From: Gloeotrichia echinulata CP02 | GTDB lineage: Bacteria > Cyanobacteriota > Cyanobacteriia > Cyanobacteriales > Nostocaceae | Assembly: GCA_038087035.1 (NCBI GenBank) | Contig: CP051187.1 | Location: forward strand, 3,353,001 to 3,417,000 | DNA: 64,000 bases | Reading direction: 5' to 3' | Part shown: positions 16,900 to 26,294 of the stretch, piece after piece | Layout: each line of letters begins with the position of its first letter | Numbering within the stretch: the stretch's first letter is position 1 | Notes under the pieces: model-generated | The model's input: only the letters and a program-made list of their open reading frames with translations | Database searches by the model: none | Told to the model about the DNA's origin: nothing | Translations under genes and position numbers: made by a program

Positions 16900-18968
16900 A
16901 GCTGACTTCAATTAAACTGTGCAACTTTCGGTCATTTTATGGTAAAACACCAGAGATAAACCTAGCTGGGGGAGATGTTCACAATACCACGATTCTTCAT
17001 GGGAATAATGGTTCGGGAAAAACCAGTTTACTGAATGCCTTTACGTGGGTATTATATGAGAAATTTAGTGCAGCATTTGCCTCAGTTGAACAGCTAGTGA
17101 ATAAGCGAGCAATCGCCGAAGCTAAAGTGGGACAAGCTGTAGAATGTTGGGTAGAGATTAACTGGGAACATGAAGGTAAACGCTATAATGTCAAACGCCA
17201 GTGTCGGGGTTATAAAAATCAAACGGACTTTGATATTGGTAAAACAGAATTATTGATGCAGGTAGCTGGGGATGATGGAAGGTGGTATTTTCCCCTCCAG
17301 CAACCAGAGGAAATTATCGGACAAATCTTACCTGCTAGTTTACATCAATATTTCTTCTTTGACGGCGAACGGATTGAAGAAATAGTCCGTTCTGATAAAA
17401 AAGCGGAAATTGCAGAAGCCACAAAGATTTTTTTAGGGGTGGAAGTCATCAACCGTTCCATCAGACATTTGGGAGAAGCGAAAAAAAATCTAGAAAATGA
17501 GTTAAAAGCGATTGGCGATTCCGAAATTAAAAAACTGCTGCGCGAACAAGAAAAAATAGAAAAGGAAATTGAACGCATCACCAAACGCCAAACTGAGATC
17601 AAACAGGAATTAGAATACCAAAAAACCTTTAAAAAAGAGACGAGTATCCGCCTACGCGAACTCAGCGCAGCCAAGGAACTGCAAGAAAGAAGACAAGATT
17701 TAGATAACCAGAAAGCAGCGAACCAAGAAAGCCTGCGACAAACCAGAGAAGCGCTAAAAAAACTAATTTCTGGACGGGGTTATACAGTCTTACTCTCCCA
17801 AACTACAACACAGTTTCGCGAAATCATCAATGATTTGAAGCAGCGTGGTGAGTTAACCTCTGGAATTTCGCGGGAATTTGTCAACGATTTACTTAAGTCT
17901 CAACGCTGTATTTGCGGTGCAGAATTACATGCGGGGAGTCATACCCATGAACATGTAAAAATCTGGTTAAATAGAGCAGGTTCTTCAGCGGTGGAAGAAA
18001 CGGCGATTCGGATGAGCGCTCAAGTAGATGAAATTGACAACCAAGCAACAGCATTTTGGCAAGAAGTTGACAAAGAACAAGCTAGAATTAATCAGTTACG
18101 CCAAACCATATCGCAAATTGAAGGTGAATTAGATAATCTTCAAGAACGGTTACGCAAAGATGCTAATGAAGAAATTAGCAGTTTACAGAAACGGTTAGAC
18201 CAGATTGAAACTAAAATCGATGAATTAAATAGAGAACAGGGTGCAAATCAGCAGAAAATTTCGCAATGGAAAGCGGAAATTGATGTCTTAGGTAAACAAA
18301 TTGCTAAACAGCGGGTAAACGAAGAAAGACAAGGATTAGCACAGCGCCGCATTTACGCCACCCAAGATGCAATTGAACGGTTAACCGAAGTCCGTAATCG
18401 CCAAGAAAAACAATTTCGTATGCAACTCGAAAAGCGGGTACAGGAAATATTTTCCCAGATTTCTTTTACACCCTACATTCCCAAAATCAGCGATAAATAT
18501 GAACTAACACTAGTAGAAAATACAGCGGGTATCGAAGCGTCGGTTGCAGCTTCTACAGGTGAGAATCAAATTCTCAGTTTATCATTTATTGCTAGCATTA
18601 TTGACAGAGTGCGCGAATGGAGTGAAAACCGAAAAATGCTGATGATTCCTGATAGTAGCACCTTCCCAATAGTCATGGATTCGCCCTTTGGTAGTTTGGA
18701 TGAAATTTCTCGGCGACGCATTGCGAGAACCATTCCCAAATTAGCGAATCAGTTGATTGTGTTAGTTACTAAAACGCAATGGCGCGGTGAAGTAGCAGAA
18801 GAAATGGCTGAGAGAATTGGTAGGGAATATGTACTTACTTATTATTCTTCCAAACCTGATTGCGAACAGGATTATATTCAGTTGGGTAAGGAAAGATATC
18901 CATTGATTCGGCAAAGTCCTAATGAGTTTGAGTATACTGAAATTATGGAGGTTGAACGAGATGGGTGA
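16896..18968 (+). CDS. SMC/Rad50-like AAA ATPase, DndD-related
   Basis: 690 aa. Walker A GNNGSGKT at residues 36-43, long heptad-rich coiled coil (about 190-290 and 380-520) around a CxCG pair (C338, C340) where Rad50 has its zinc hook, then the ABC signature region STGENQILSLSF and Walker B/D-loop MDSPFGSLDE at 594-603. YFFFDGERIEEIV near 160 has a direct counterpart in DndD (LFLFDGEQVKELA), so it belongs to the DndD-like SMC branch. It is distinct from the DndD at 28139. Likely works on DNA ends with the 57-aa protein, perhaps in restriction or defence rather than modification. The role is inference from context. Confidence 0.8.
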   Translation: MKLTSIKLCNFRSFYGKTPEINLAGGDVHNTTILHGNNGSGKTSLLNAFTWVLYEKFSAAFASVEQLVNKRAIAEAKVGQAVECWVEINWEHEGKRYNVKRQCRGYKNQTDFDIGKTELLMQVAGDDGRWYFPLQQPEEIIGQILPASLHQYFFFDGERIEEIVRSDKKAEIAEATKIFLGVEVINRSIRHLGEAKKNLENELKAIGDSEIKKLLREQEKIEKEIERITKRQTEIKQELEYQKTFKKETSIRLRELSAAKELQERRQDLDNQKAANQESLRQTREALKKLISGRGYTVLLSQTTTQFREIINDLKQRGELTSGISREFVNDLLKSQRCICGAELHAGSHTHEHVKIWLNRAGSSAVEETAIRMSAQVDEIDNQATAFWQEVDKEQARINQLRQTISQIEGELDNLQERLRKDANEEISSLQKRLDQIETKIDELNREQGANQQKISQWKAEIDVLGKQIAKQRVNEERQGLAQRRIYATQDAIERLTEVRNRQEKQFRMQLEKRVQEIFSQISFTPYIPKISDKYELTLVENTAGIEASVAASTGENQILSLSFIASIIDRVREWSENRKMLMIPDSSTFPIVMDSPFGSLDEISRRRIARTIPKLANQLIVLVTKTQWRGEVAEEMAERIGREYVLTYYSSKPDCEQDYIQLGKERYPLIRQSPNEFEYTEIMEVERDG

Positions 18969-18987
18969 TTTTTTCACGCCTAGGTTA

Positions 18988-20874
18988 ATGTTTCTCAAAA
19001 AAAGTTCCGTAGCACTCGCCTTTCTCCTAACTCTATCAAACTCCAACGCCTTAGCCTTTTCTGACACCCAAACTTACTGGGCAAAAAATTGTGTCCAGCA
19101 ACTAGGAGAACGTAAACTAATTACAGGCTACCCAGACGGTAGTTTTCGCCCAGAAGCAACGGTGACAAGGGCTGAAGCTGCGGTGCTGATGCTAAATGCT
19201 TTCCCTGATGCACCAGTCAAACGGGATGCTACTATATATAAGGATGTACCTGCTAATTATTGGGCAGCGAAAGCAATTTCCACTGCTTCCCAAAAGGGGT
19301 TTTTTTCTGGTTATCCGGGTGGACTGTTCCAACCTAAAGAGCCAATTCCTCGCGCCCAAATTATTGGTGTGGTAGCTGGGGCGAAAAATTATAGTATTGT
19401 ATCCAACCCACAGCAGACATTACAACAATATTTTGACGATGCGGGACAAATTCCGAATTACGCGCAAAATGCGATCGCTCAAGCTACGATCAACAATATC
19501 GTCGTCAACTATCCCCAAATCAAACAGCTAAAACCCCAGCAAAGAGCTACGAGAGGAGAAGTAGCAGCCTTGATATGTCGAGCGTTAAATATCTACACGG
19601 TTCCCCCACAATATATAGCCGGTGTGGAAGTCTTTCCGCAAGAGGTACGCGCTTTACCTGGAAAACTCGATACTATCCCCACTTTTAACAGCAATAGTCC
19701 CGAACTGGTAACAACCCCAGGAATTTTACTCTCAACCTTCCCCCCAGATGGAAAACTGGTACAGGAAGCACATTTAAATTATCCGTTTCAAGGGAGATTT
19801 GATTTATTTTCCCATCATATCTTTCGCGCCGCTAGACCATCCCAAAGTCCCAGGCTTTACCAAGGTATCATCGTCTATAATTCGGGGAATGAACCTGCGA
19901 CTTTGCAAATATTGCACGCAGCGAGTTATCTCTCCCAGGAAGCACCGTTTATTCCTTTGCCAAATATCCTGGAAAATCCCCAAGGTACAGTTTACTCTGG
20001 CCCTGGTAGTCGGACAATGAATGATGTCTTACGCGGAGTTAGGCAAGGGATTTTTCCCGAAAAGGTGGTGATTGAACCAGGCGAAACTCAGATACTGGCG
20101 AGCTTACCAATTTCCTCATCTAATGGTCGCACGACGATGATGCGCCTGTCAAGCGATCGCCCAGTGTATTTAGCCAATTTAGCCAAAAATAGCGAACGCC
20201 CTCCTACCTTAGCCGAGTGGCAAAATCTCCTAAATACAGGCAGTTTAGCAGGAATTCGCGACCCTATACCCACGCCCCTCGACCCTCCCAGAGAACCCAC
20301 GGTTTTTAGTCGTGTCGCTGGTGTCTCCCAAGGGACGCAATGGAATGCACAAATTACAGATAATGTCAATACATCTGCCTTGAGGATACCGCAGCCAGGA
20401 AAGGCGTTTTCTTATCCTTTGGGTACTGTGCATTTAATTACTCTTAGCACCGGACAAATACAGAGTGCCCCCATGCTGAAACGCTATGCTGATACGGCTT
20501 ACTTTGCCCACAGTAATTATGGTGTGGAATATAATCTAACTTTACCTTTAGAGAATACTAGTAATGAAATTCGCCATGTGAGTGTATCAATACAGACTCC
20601 GGTGAAGGATGAAGGGGGAACTGATAGACTGCTGTTTTTAAAGCCACGGGTGGAACAAATTTTCTTTCGGGGTACGGTGCGGGTGCGTTACCGGGATGAT
20701 AATGGTGGAGAAATCACGCGCTATGTGCATTTGGTACAGCGTCGGGGAGAATTGGGTGAACCTTTGGTGAGGTTGAAGATGTTGGGAAACGAGAAGCGGG
20801 AAGTACAGGTGGATTTTTTGTATCCTCCTGATTCTACACCGCCGCAAGTTTTGACGGTGCGAACTGAGGGGTGA
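18988..20874 (+). CDS. S-layer homology protein with DUF3370-type C-terminus
   Basis: Secreted envelope protein. ATG 18988 gives MFLKKSSVALAFLL followed by an ALA cleavage site, a good type I signal peptide; the frame is also open from ATG 18961, which overlaps the ATPase stop. Residues ~25-200 contain SLH repeats (ITGYPDGSFRPEATVTRAEA, FSGYPGGLFQPKEPIPRAQ, and a third ending RATRGEVAALI). The rest (about 400 aa) matches the cyanobacterial DUF3370 region. It anchors to peptidoglycan or its polymers through SLH. It interrupts the Dnd island and seems functionally unrelated. Confidence 0.85.
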   Translation: MFLKKSSVALAFLLTLSNSNALAFSDTQTYWAKNCVQQLGERKLITGYPDGSFRPEATVTRAEAAVLMLNAFPDAPVKRDATIYKDVPANYWAAKAISTASQKGFFSGYPGGLFQPKEPIPRAQIIGVVAGAKNYSIVSNPQQTLQQYFDDAGQIPNYAQNAIAQATINNIVVNYPQIKQLKPQQRATRGEVAALICRALNIYTVPPQYIAGVEVFPQEVRALPGKLDTIPTFNSNSPELVTTPGILLSTFPPDGKLVQEAHLNYPFQGRFDLFSHHIFRAARPSQSPRLYQGIIVYNSGNEPATLQILHAASYLSQEAPFIPLPNILENPQGTVYSGPGSRTMNDVLRGVRQGIFPEKVVIEPGETQILASLPISSSNGRTTMMRLSSDRPVYLANLAKNSERPPTLAEWQNLLNTGSLAGIRDPIPTPLDPPREPTVFSRVAGVSQGTQWNAQITDNVNTSALRIPQPGKAFSYPLGTVHLITLSTGQIQSAPMLKRYADTAYFAHSNYGVEYNLTLPLENTSNEIRHVSVSIQTPVKDEGGTDRLLFLKPRVEQIFFRGTVRVRYRDDNGGEITRYVHLVQRRGELGEPLVRLKMLGNEKREVQVDFLYPPDSTPPQVLTVRTEG

Positions 20875-20999
20875 TTTTTTCACGCAAAGGCGCAAAGGCG
20901 CGGAGAGAAGAGAAGGCGATCGCTCTCAAGTTTAAGTATAAAAGGGTACTTTTGCGCCTATATTTCAGTTAATATGGTAACAAAGTAATTATCAATATC

Positions 21000-21473
21000 A
21001 TGGCGGAAACTGGCAGAATCAGGGTTGCTAAGGATAAAGCTGATTTGGTGAAGGCGTTAACTTCTGCTGATGGTGGAACTGGGCCTTTTCAAACTTTTGC
21101 TGATGTGATTGTGTTTGCTGCTGCTTTGGGTGCGAAGCATAAGAAACGGGTACCTTTGGGGGAGATTTCTAAACGGGAACCTTCGCCCATCAGGATAGAG
21201 TATTTTGCTTCTATGGGAAATGATATTTTAATCAAATTATTAGCTATTAATGAAAGTAAAGATATTAAAGTGTTATCTGTGAACGAAGAAGAATATGAAA
21301 GGGAACGTAATCATATTTTTGAAGAGTACGCTAATGGAGGGTTAGAAATACTCGAAATTGAGTTGCGTGGAGCAGTTGATTATTCTGAGCGAATTTTATT
21401 ATTTCTCAGTTATGAACGCCTGAATAAATCAGAACAAGATGAGGAATTTGATCTCAGCAAATTCCTGTCTTAA
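21000..21473 (+). CDS. Dnd system-associated protein 4-like
   Basis: 157 aa. The N-terminal TGRIRVAKDKADLVKAL, FADVIVFAAALGAKHKKRVP and SPIRIEYFASMGNDILI fit the family named DNA phosphorothioation-associated protein 4. This family is found with dnd clusters and its role is unknown. C-terminus acidic (EQDEEFDLSKFLS). ATG start. It ends 12 bp from the convergent dndB-like gene. Assigned by recollection of the family pattern plus context. Confidence 0.65.
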   Translation: MAETGRIRVAKDKADLVKALTSADGGTGPFQTFADVIVFAAALGAKHKKRVPLGEISKREPSPIRIEYFASMGNDILIKLLAINESKDIKVLSVNEEEYERERNHIFEEYANGGLEILEIELRGAVDYSERILLFLSYERLNKSEQDEEFDLSKFLS

Positions 21474-21485
21474 ATGAGGGTGTCT

Positions 21486-22691
21486 TCAATAGGAAGGGTT
21501 TTCGCTCCATCCTAGTTCATTCTTGAGCGTCTTGACTGCATCACTTACTGCAGTTGCACCAGTATATAGTTTATAAGACTTATCTGGATTCTTCGCATTA
21601 GGATCTATCCTAATTAAATTATTCTTCCAAATCGGATTAGTTCTCCTCCAATCTATCTGTGCAAGTTGGGAAATTTTTTCTTCATCAAAATAACTGCTGT
21701 TTTTATTATAAGTGAAGTGTAGCAATCGACCTAGAACTTCTAGACCAACACTCACACCTAGTAGACATTCATCCTTAAATTTCCTCACTTCAGCAAGAGT
21801 CAAATCCTTCGCGTTTGTCTCAGAAATATATTTTGTATTATTGCACTCAGAGAAAAACTTATTGAGACAATTAGTTAGAGCCTGAGATGAAATCTCTACA
21901 TCATAGTCTTCAAGTTGAGAATCTGGGCTATTTGTAAAAGCACAACTTACAGCCCTAGATATGAAGTTATTTGTGTAAATGTATCTATATTTAATACGCG
22001 GAGAATCGTGAATTTTGTCAGTCTTTTCATAGAATATGTGTACTTTTTCTACCAGTTTTTTAGTAATACCAACACGACCTTCAAATACACCAAATGATAA
22101 TAGTAACGCTTTATCTAGTTTTCTAGTTTGAGCCATATCTCTAAAATCTTTTTTACACTGGTCAAGGTCTTCTTCTAAAACGAGCGTAATTGGAAAATCA
22201 TCCTCACTAATTAAGTGACTTTCATCACCTTCAATCAATTTTTGAATAGCGGTCTTACGATGTTGACCATCTGTAATATCTAACTTGACTCCACGAGGAA
22301 TGACAACTATACAAATACCCCTACCTAATTCGATAACTGTTATTTTCTCTAAGGGTACATTTGCCGTCAGCGTCCCCAGAATCCAGGGTTTTCCTTTGTC
22401 TGCTTGCTCTATAATATAATTTTTGATGTCCTCAGCATGACCAGGGACTTCTGGGCGTTGTTTACCTGAATCAGGATCATTTTCTTTAGCAGGTTTTACT
22501 ACTAAAAGCGCGGGAAAATCTCCAGCAGGGATATTAATTTGCAGCATTTTCCGCTTTCCCTGCTGAAAAATCAGCCCCGGATAGCAGCGATCACGGTGAT
22601 ATTGTGAGAAAAATGGCTCAATAAAGCCGCTAAACTCAGCTTTGACCGCTGACGAAACACTATTGTTGCTATCCTGGTTTGTTTGAGTCAT
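21486..22691 (-). CDS. dndB: DndB-type DGQHR protein
   Basis: About 401 aa from ATG 22691 (MTQTNQDSN); the frame is open to 22781. DGQHR sits at residues 141-145, after WILGTLTANV and a beta-rich stretch, the layout of DndB, which in characterised systems acts as a negative regulator of dnd transcription and limits modification. It is the shorter of two DGQHR proteins here, and its length fits DndB best. Transcribed convergently with the associated-protein-4 gene and in tandem behind the 531-aa DGQHR gene (spacing ~107 bp), both divergent from dndC. Confidence 0.65.
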   Translation of the reverse strand: MTQTNQDSNNSVSSAVKAEFSGFIEPFFSQYHRDRCYPGLIFQQGKRKMLQINIPAGDFPALLVVKPAKENDPDSGKQRPEVPGHAEDIKNYIIEQADKGKPWILGTLTANVPLEKITVIELGRGICIVVIPRGVKLDITDGQHRKTAIQKLIEGDESHLISEDDFPITLVLEEDLDQCKKDFRDMAQTRKLDKALLLSFGVFEGRVGITKKLVEKVHIFYEKTDKIHDSPRIKYRYIYTNNFISRAVSCAFTNSPDSQLEDYDVEISSQALTNCLNKFFSECNNTKYISETNAKDLTLAEVRKFKDECLLGVSVGLEVLGRLLHFTYNKNSSYFDEEKISQLAQIDWRRTNPIWKNNLIRIDPNAKNPDKSYKLYTGATAVSDAVKTLKNELGWSENPSY

Positions 22692-22798
22692 ATAAATACT
22701 AGTAGAAGTTAGAAAGGGGTAGCTAAGATTATATGCGCTTAAATTATACCTATACCTCCGTAAAAGCCACACTAACAACACCTTGCTAACTCTGGCGA

Positions 22799-24394
22799 TT
22801 ATAAAATTGGTGGAAGTCCTACTTGCTTGGGTTCAACAAATTTACCATCAAAGCCTATGGTTTTATTTTCGACAGTTCTAGCATCAGCTAAAGCTTTGCG
22901 AAGTTCAGCACGTTCCATCTGATCTTGAACTCCACCAAGGATATAAATTAGTAACTTCGCTGCTAAATCTCTTCCGACAACTTGGACTCGTTTTTTATTA
23001 GGGTCATACAAAACGCCGTACCATAAAGATTGTGGATATTCCATCCCGCTAAAGCCGCCTTGGTGGTCAAACTTCCGCAGTTTCTTGGAAATTTCTGCTA
23101 GTGAAAAACCTTTTTTAAACACCAAAATTCCTAAAGCTTGAACTACTGCTACTTGACCCACAGGACGGAAAAGCATATTTCCTTCACCCCCATCCTTTTC
23201 AAAACTGAATCTTCGCAAAGGTGGTGTATCTTCTCCTTCCAATAATTTATAACTAGAAAGACTTGCTAAAGCATCGAATAACTGACTAAAATCTTTAATT
23301 CCCTCCTCCAATTCTTCATTTTCTGGACGCATGGGAATTAGACCTTTTTCCAAGGGTTTCCAATGAGGGAATTTTTGCCCTAAATATCGCTCAGACATAT
23401 CTTGCAAAGCTTGCAATGTGGTCAAAACTGTAGAATTAGCTGCGACGGTTGCACTATTCCAATTTACACGCGGGTTGCGATTTTGTTGTTGTGCTAAAAG
23501 TGGATGAGTAGTGGCTATTTTTCTGGACACAATTGCAAAACCATCATCCTCATTTAGTTGTGCTAATTGACCTTTAGTTAAAGGTGCAGCCATTAAGTTA
23601 ACATGGACAAAAATAGATCTCACTCTTCGTCTGGCTTGGATGCGGGTTTCTCCTGGCGCAACCGCACAGATAAATTCAATGCCAATTTTTTCTTTAGGTA
23701 AGCTTTGCAGGTAAGCTGGGTCTACTTGATATTGTTCTATTAAATCAGACACAGTAATAAAATTGTCGTCAGCCGTCTTATCCTTTTTATAACGCTGGAG
23801 TTTGCTAGTTTTAATTAACTCCATTAGTCCCTGTACCCCCATGAGTCGGTGTTGACCATCGAGGGCGTAAATAGTGACATTATCCTCAGAAATATTGAGT
23901 AAACCTACTTTACCATCTTGATCTAGAGGTGTGAAATCGGTGGTAGATTTTCTCGCTATTCCCTGACTATCCCACTCAGCAGCTTGAGGATTATCCACCC
24001 AAGGTTGATTAATTACTACCAATACTGGCGGAAACTTGTGATTTTTACGAGCTGCTAAATATTGTACCAGGGGTGCTTGTCGTGACCAATCAAGGGGACG
24101 CTGCTGAATTTCATCAATGCTATCGGCGTCAATCTCGATATTATCAGTGTCAGGATTGTACTTTTTCTGAAACAATGGTAAGCCAGAGGCGAAGTGAACA
24201 CGACCCGCAAACCATTCTAGAGTGACAGAACCAATATAAGCCTCAGTTCCACCCATCTCGGTTTTCTGAACGAGAATCTGATCTTTTCTCCCCAGGAACT
24301 TCTCCAAAAGTAAAGCTAGTACCTGTTTGTCCTTGTTGTCTCGTTCCAGGTACTCTCTAGCGATGTCACTTGGGTTAGATATGTTGTCTTTCAT
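22799..24394 (-). CDS. Second, larger DGQHR-domain protein
   Basis: 531 aa with ALDGQHRLMGV (DGQHR at 179-183) following QPWVDNPQAAEW and a GLLNISEDNVTIY strand. The C-terminal 250 residues have no recognised fold. Related to DndB but longer. It probably belongs to the Dnd system as a regulator or fidelity factor. ATG start at 24394. The TnpB element starts ~45 bp upstream, so the native promoter has probably been displaced and the gene may now be expressed from element sequence. Confidence 0.75.
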   Translation of the reverse strand: MKDNISNPSDIAREYLERDNKDKQVLALLLEKFLGRKDQILVQKTEMGGTEAYIGSVTLEWFAGRVHFASGLPLFQKKYNPDTDNIEIDADSIDEIQQRPLDWSRQAPLVQYLAARKNHKFPPVLVVINQPWVDNPQAAEWDSQGIARKSTTDFTPLDQDGKVGLLNISEDNVTIYALDGQHRLMGVQGLMELIKTSKLQRYKKDKTADDNFITVSDLIEQYQVDPAYLQSLPKEKIGIEFICAVAPGETRIQARRRVRSIFVHVNLMAAPLTKGQLAQLNEDDGFAIVSRKIATTHPLLAQQQNRNPRVNWNSATVAANSTVLTTLQALQDMSERYLGQKFPHWKPLEKGLIPMRPENEELEEGIKDFSQLFDALASLSSYKLLEGEDTPPLRRFSFEKDGGEGNMLFRPVGQVAVVQALGILVFKKGFSLAEISKKLRKFDHQGGFSGMEYPQSLWYGVLYDPNKKRVQVVGRDLAAKLLIYILGGVQDQMERAELRKALADARTVENKTIGFDGKFVEPKQVGLPPIL

Positions 24395-24445
24395 GTTATT
24401 TTTGAAAAATGGCAGGTATAGGACAGCTTACATTTTGTGACATCT

Positions 24446-24475
24446 CCTACACTTCTGCTTCGCAGTAAGTGTAGG
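24446..24475 (-). ncRNA. Right-end hairpin / predicted omega-RNA 3' part, copy 1
   Basis: CCTACACTT CTGC ttc GCAG t AAGTGTAGG: stem of 9 plus 4 bp with one bulge. Copy 2 has the same stem with compensatory changes (see 34307-34336), so the structure is selected. In TnpB elements such a hairpin lies at the end of the reRNA (omega-RNA), with the guide immediately outside the element. The predicted guide on the minus strand would be AAAATGTAAGCTGTCCTATA (24436-24417). Confidence 0.6.
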
Positions 24476-24491
24476 CTTCTCAACGACTCCT

Positions 24492-25685
24492 CTACGAGGA
24501 CATTAATTGAGCTTTAAGACCGTGTGCCCCACGGCTCTTTATGTTTATAGCCGCATTCAAATCCCTGCACAAACTTGTATGACAAACAGGACAATTGTGC
24601 ATTCTTGTCTACGACACGCTTCGCGAATGGGATAACGCTTTTTTAACTTTGTTACCACAGTTAGAACATTCTTGGCTTGTGCCATTTGGATTTACAGCTA
24701 TTACTTTTAAACCAGCATTTTCGGCTTTGAAAGAAAGTATTCTTACAAACTGACTCCAACCAGCATCATTAATACTTTTAGCCAGTCTAGTTTTAACGAG
24801 TCCTTTGATATTCAACTTTTCAACAGCAACAACATCATATTTGTCAAGCAGTGACTTGGCTATTTTAAAGTGAAAGTCTCTGCGAGTATCGGCAACTTTT
24901 TTATGTTGTTTGCCCAATTTTTGAATAGCTTTTTTACGACGTAATGAACCTTTTTTACGTCTTGATACCTTACGCTGTGCTGATTTTAATTTACGTTCAG
25001 CTTTGCGTAGATGTTTTGGTGCAGCAATTCTAGAACCGTCATCAGCTACATAAAAATCAATCAAACCTACATCAATTCCAACAATATTATCAGGATTGAA
25101 ATCGGACTTAATTGTGGGAACCGTCTTGTCATCAAGGCTCAAGGTTACATAATAGCCATCTGCTTTTTTGGTAACAGATACGGTTTTAATATCAAATCCA
25201 TCGGGTATTGGTCGATGAACAATTACTTTAACATCCCCAATCTTTGACAGAGTGATTTTGTTTTTAACAAAGTGATGCTGTTTGAATTGAGTATAAGTAA
25301 AAGTTTTATATTGCCCTTTTCCCTTGAATCTAGGTCTACCAGACTTCTTCCCGCTAACGTCACATTTTAACCATCTATCAAAAGCTAATTCAACTTTTTT
25401 AGGTACTTCCTGTAATACTTGAGAGTGAATCTCTTTGTACCAATGTCTATCTATTTTAAGTTGAACCAAAGACGCTTTTTGATTGTAGTATAATGGTTGT
25501 TCTTTTAATTCTGGTATGTGACAAATTAATGGACATCTATCAATAGGGCAGCGATTCATTTCATACCAGTCAAACCTTTGAGCCAACAAATAATTGTACT
25601 GACAACGCAGCATTTCTAATGTTTTATCTATTTTCGCTGATTGCTCTTTAGTTGGCTTGATTTTGTACTGGTATGATGTCTTCAT
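24492..25685 (-). pseudogene. tnpB: TnpB RNA-guided nuclease, interrupted by a 21-bp repeat
   Basis: TnpB is an RNA-guided DNA nuclease related to Cas12. From ATG 25685 (MKTSYQYKIKPTKEQ) the frame runs 358 codons to a TAG at 24609. That TAG lies inside a 21-bp in-frame insertion (24607-24627, a dispersed repeat). Beyond it the same frame continues with CPVC, CRDLNAAINI (RuvC-III Asp) and stops at 24492. RuvC-I GIDVGL, RuvC-II AVEKLNI and the first zinc-ribbon pair CSNC are intact. As it stands the product lacks the second zinc pair and RuvC-III, so it should be inactive unless TAG is read through. Confidence 0.88.
24607..24627. repeat. Dispersed repeat inserted in tnpB copy 1
   Basis: GTCTACGACACGCTTCGCGAA, a palindromic-type 21-bp unit also seen in variants across the window. 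It brings an in-frame TAG into tnpB. Confidence 0.85.
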
Positions 25686-25750
25686 TTTTTTCCTTTGTTT
25701 TCGACCTACACATAGGATAACATAAACGTAAAGACAATGTATAGGCAAGT

Positions 25751-25927
25751 ATGAAAAACAAAGCATTAAATTTAAGAATATCAGAACGTAGATTGAATAA
25801 GCTACGGTTATATGCAAGTCAAAACGATAAAACTATGACTCATGTAGTTGAAGACTTTATAGACTCGCTCAAAGTTAAAAATGGCGACTCCTCCCCGACC
25901 CCACTCCCTGATCAACCTGACGGTTGA
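25751..25927 (+). CDS. 58-aa ribbon-helix-helix-like protein in TnpB element
   Basis: Divergent from tnpB, ATG to TGA. Reads MKNKALNLRISERRLNKLR then ASQNDKTMTHVVEDFIDSLK, the beta-strand plus two-helix pattern of CopG/Arc DNA-binding proteins. A nearly identical copy is at 35621-35797 in the second element, with the same 66-bp spacing to tnpB. The 3' end overlaps the left-end hairpin. It probably autoregulates the element or binds its end. It is below the length that ORF finders usually report. Confidence 0.75.
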   Translation: MKNKALNLRISERRLNKLRLYASQNDKTMTHVVEDFIDSLKVKNGDSSPTPLPDQPDG

Positions 25928-26095
25928 TAAAGGTCGGGGGTCAACTCGTCGCCGCCCCGCCATTCATCTCATCACCTCCCTTCGCTTCGGTGAGAGGCTT
26001 CTTGCGGTTTAAGCTAAAAAATGTGCTTATATTATTAAGCTTTTTAAAAACTCTTAAAATATGGTATCGTTTGATGTTATCTTAATGACAACACA

Positions 26096-26200
26096 GCGGT
26101 TCTCAGTTGAGTGAGGTATAAGAACCCCACCCCCAACCCCCTCCACCACGAGATGGAGGGGGCTACGATATACCTCAGTAGACCGGGAAACGCTATTAAC
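26096..26200. mobile_element. MITE-like inverted repeat upstream of dndC
   Basis: AGCGGTTCTCAGTTGAGTGAGGTATA on the left is imperfectly complementary to TATACCTCAGTAGACCGGGAAACGCT on the right, enclosing an inner hairpin (CCCCCTCCA and TGGAGGGGG). No coding capacity. It increases the distance between the TnpB element and dndC. Confidence 0.6.
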
Positions 26201-26219
26201 AAATCAAATCCGCTTCAAT

Positions 26220-26241
26220 AAAGTCCGCCGGTGCGGACTTT
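26220..26241 (+). terminator. Perfect hairpin ahead of dndC
   Basis: AAAGTCCGC-cggt-GCGGACTTT followed by TGTTTGTG. A 9-bp perfect stem 53 bp upstream of the dndC ATG. It could be a terminator/attenuator or part of a dispersed repeat; the T-tract is interrupted. Confidence 0.4.
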
Positions 26242-26294
26242 GTTTGTGAGAGAGAGATTTTGTAAAAAACCAGTATTTGAGCAGGGATGGAAAA

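Larger units (their letters stand above)
24437..26019 (-). mobile_element. TnpB transposon, copy 1 (IS200/IS605 superfamily, no tnpA)
   Basis: Boundaries come from alignment with copy 2 (34298-35889): identity starts at GTGACATCTCCTACACT and ends at CTTGCGGTTTAAGCTAAAA. Right-end hairpin at 24446-24475. Left-end nested hairpin at 25893-25939 (CCCCGACC/GGTCGGGG with ATCAACC/GGTTGAT). It carries tnpB (broken) and a divergent 58-aa gene. No TnpA transposase is present, so movement would depend on one elsewhere. Inserted between the divergent dndB-side and dndC genes. Confidence 0.85.
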
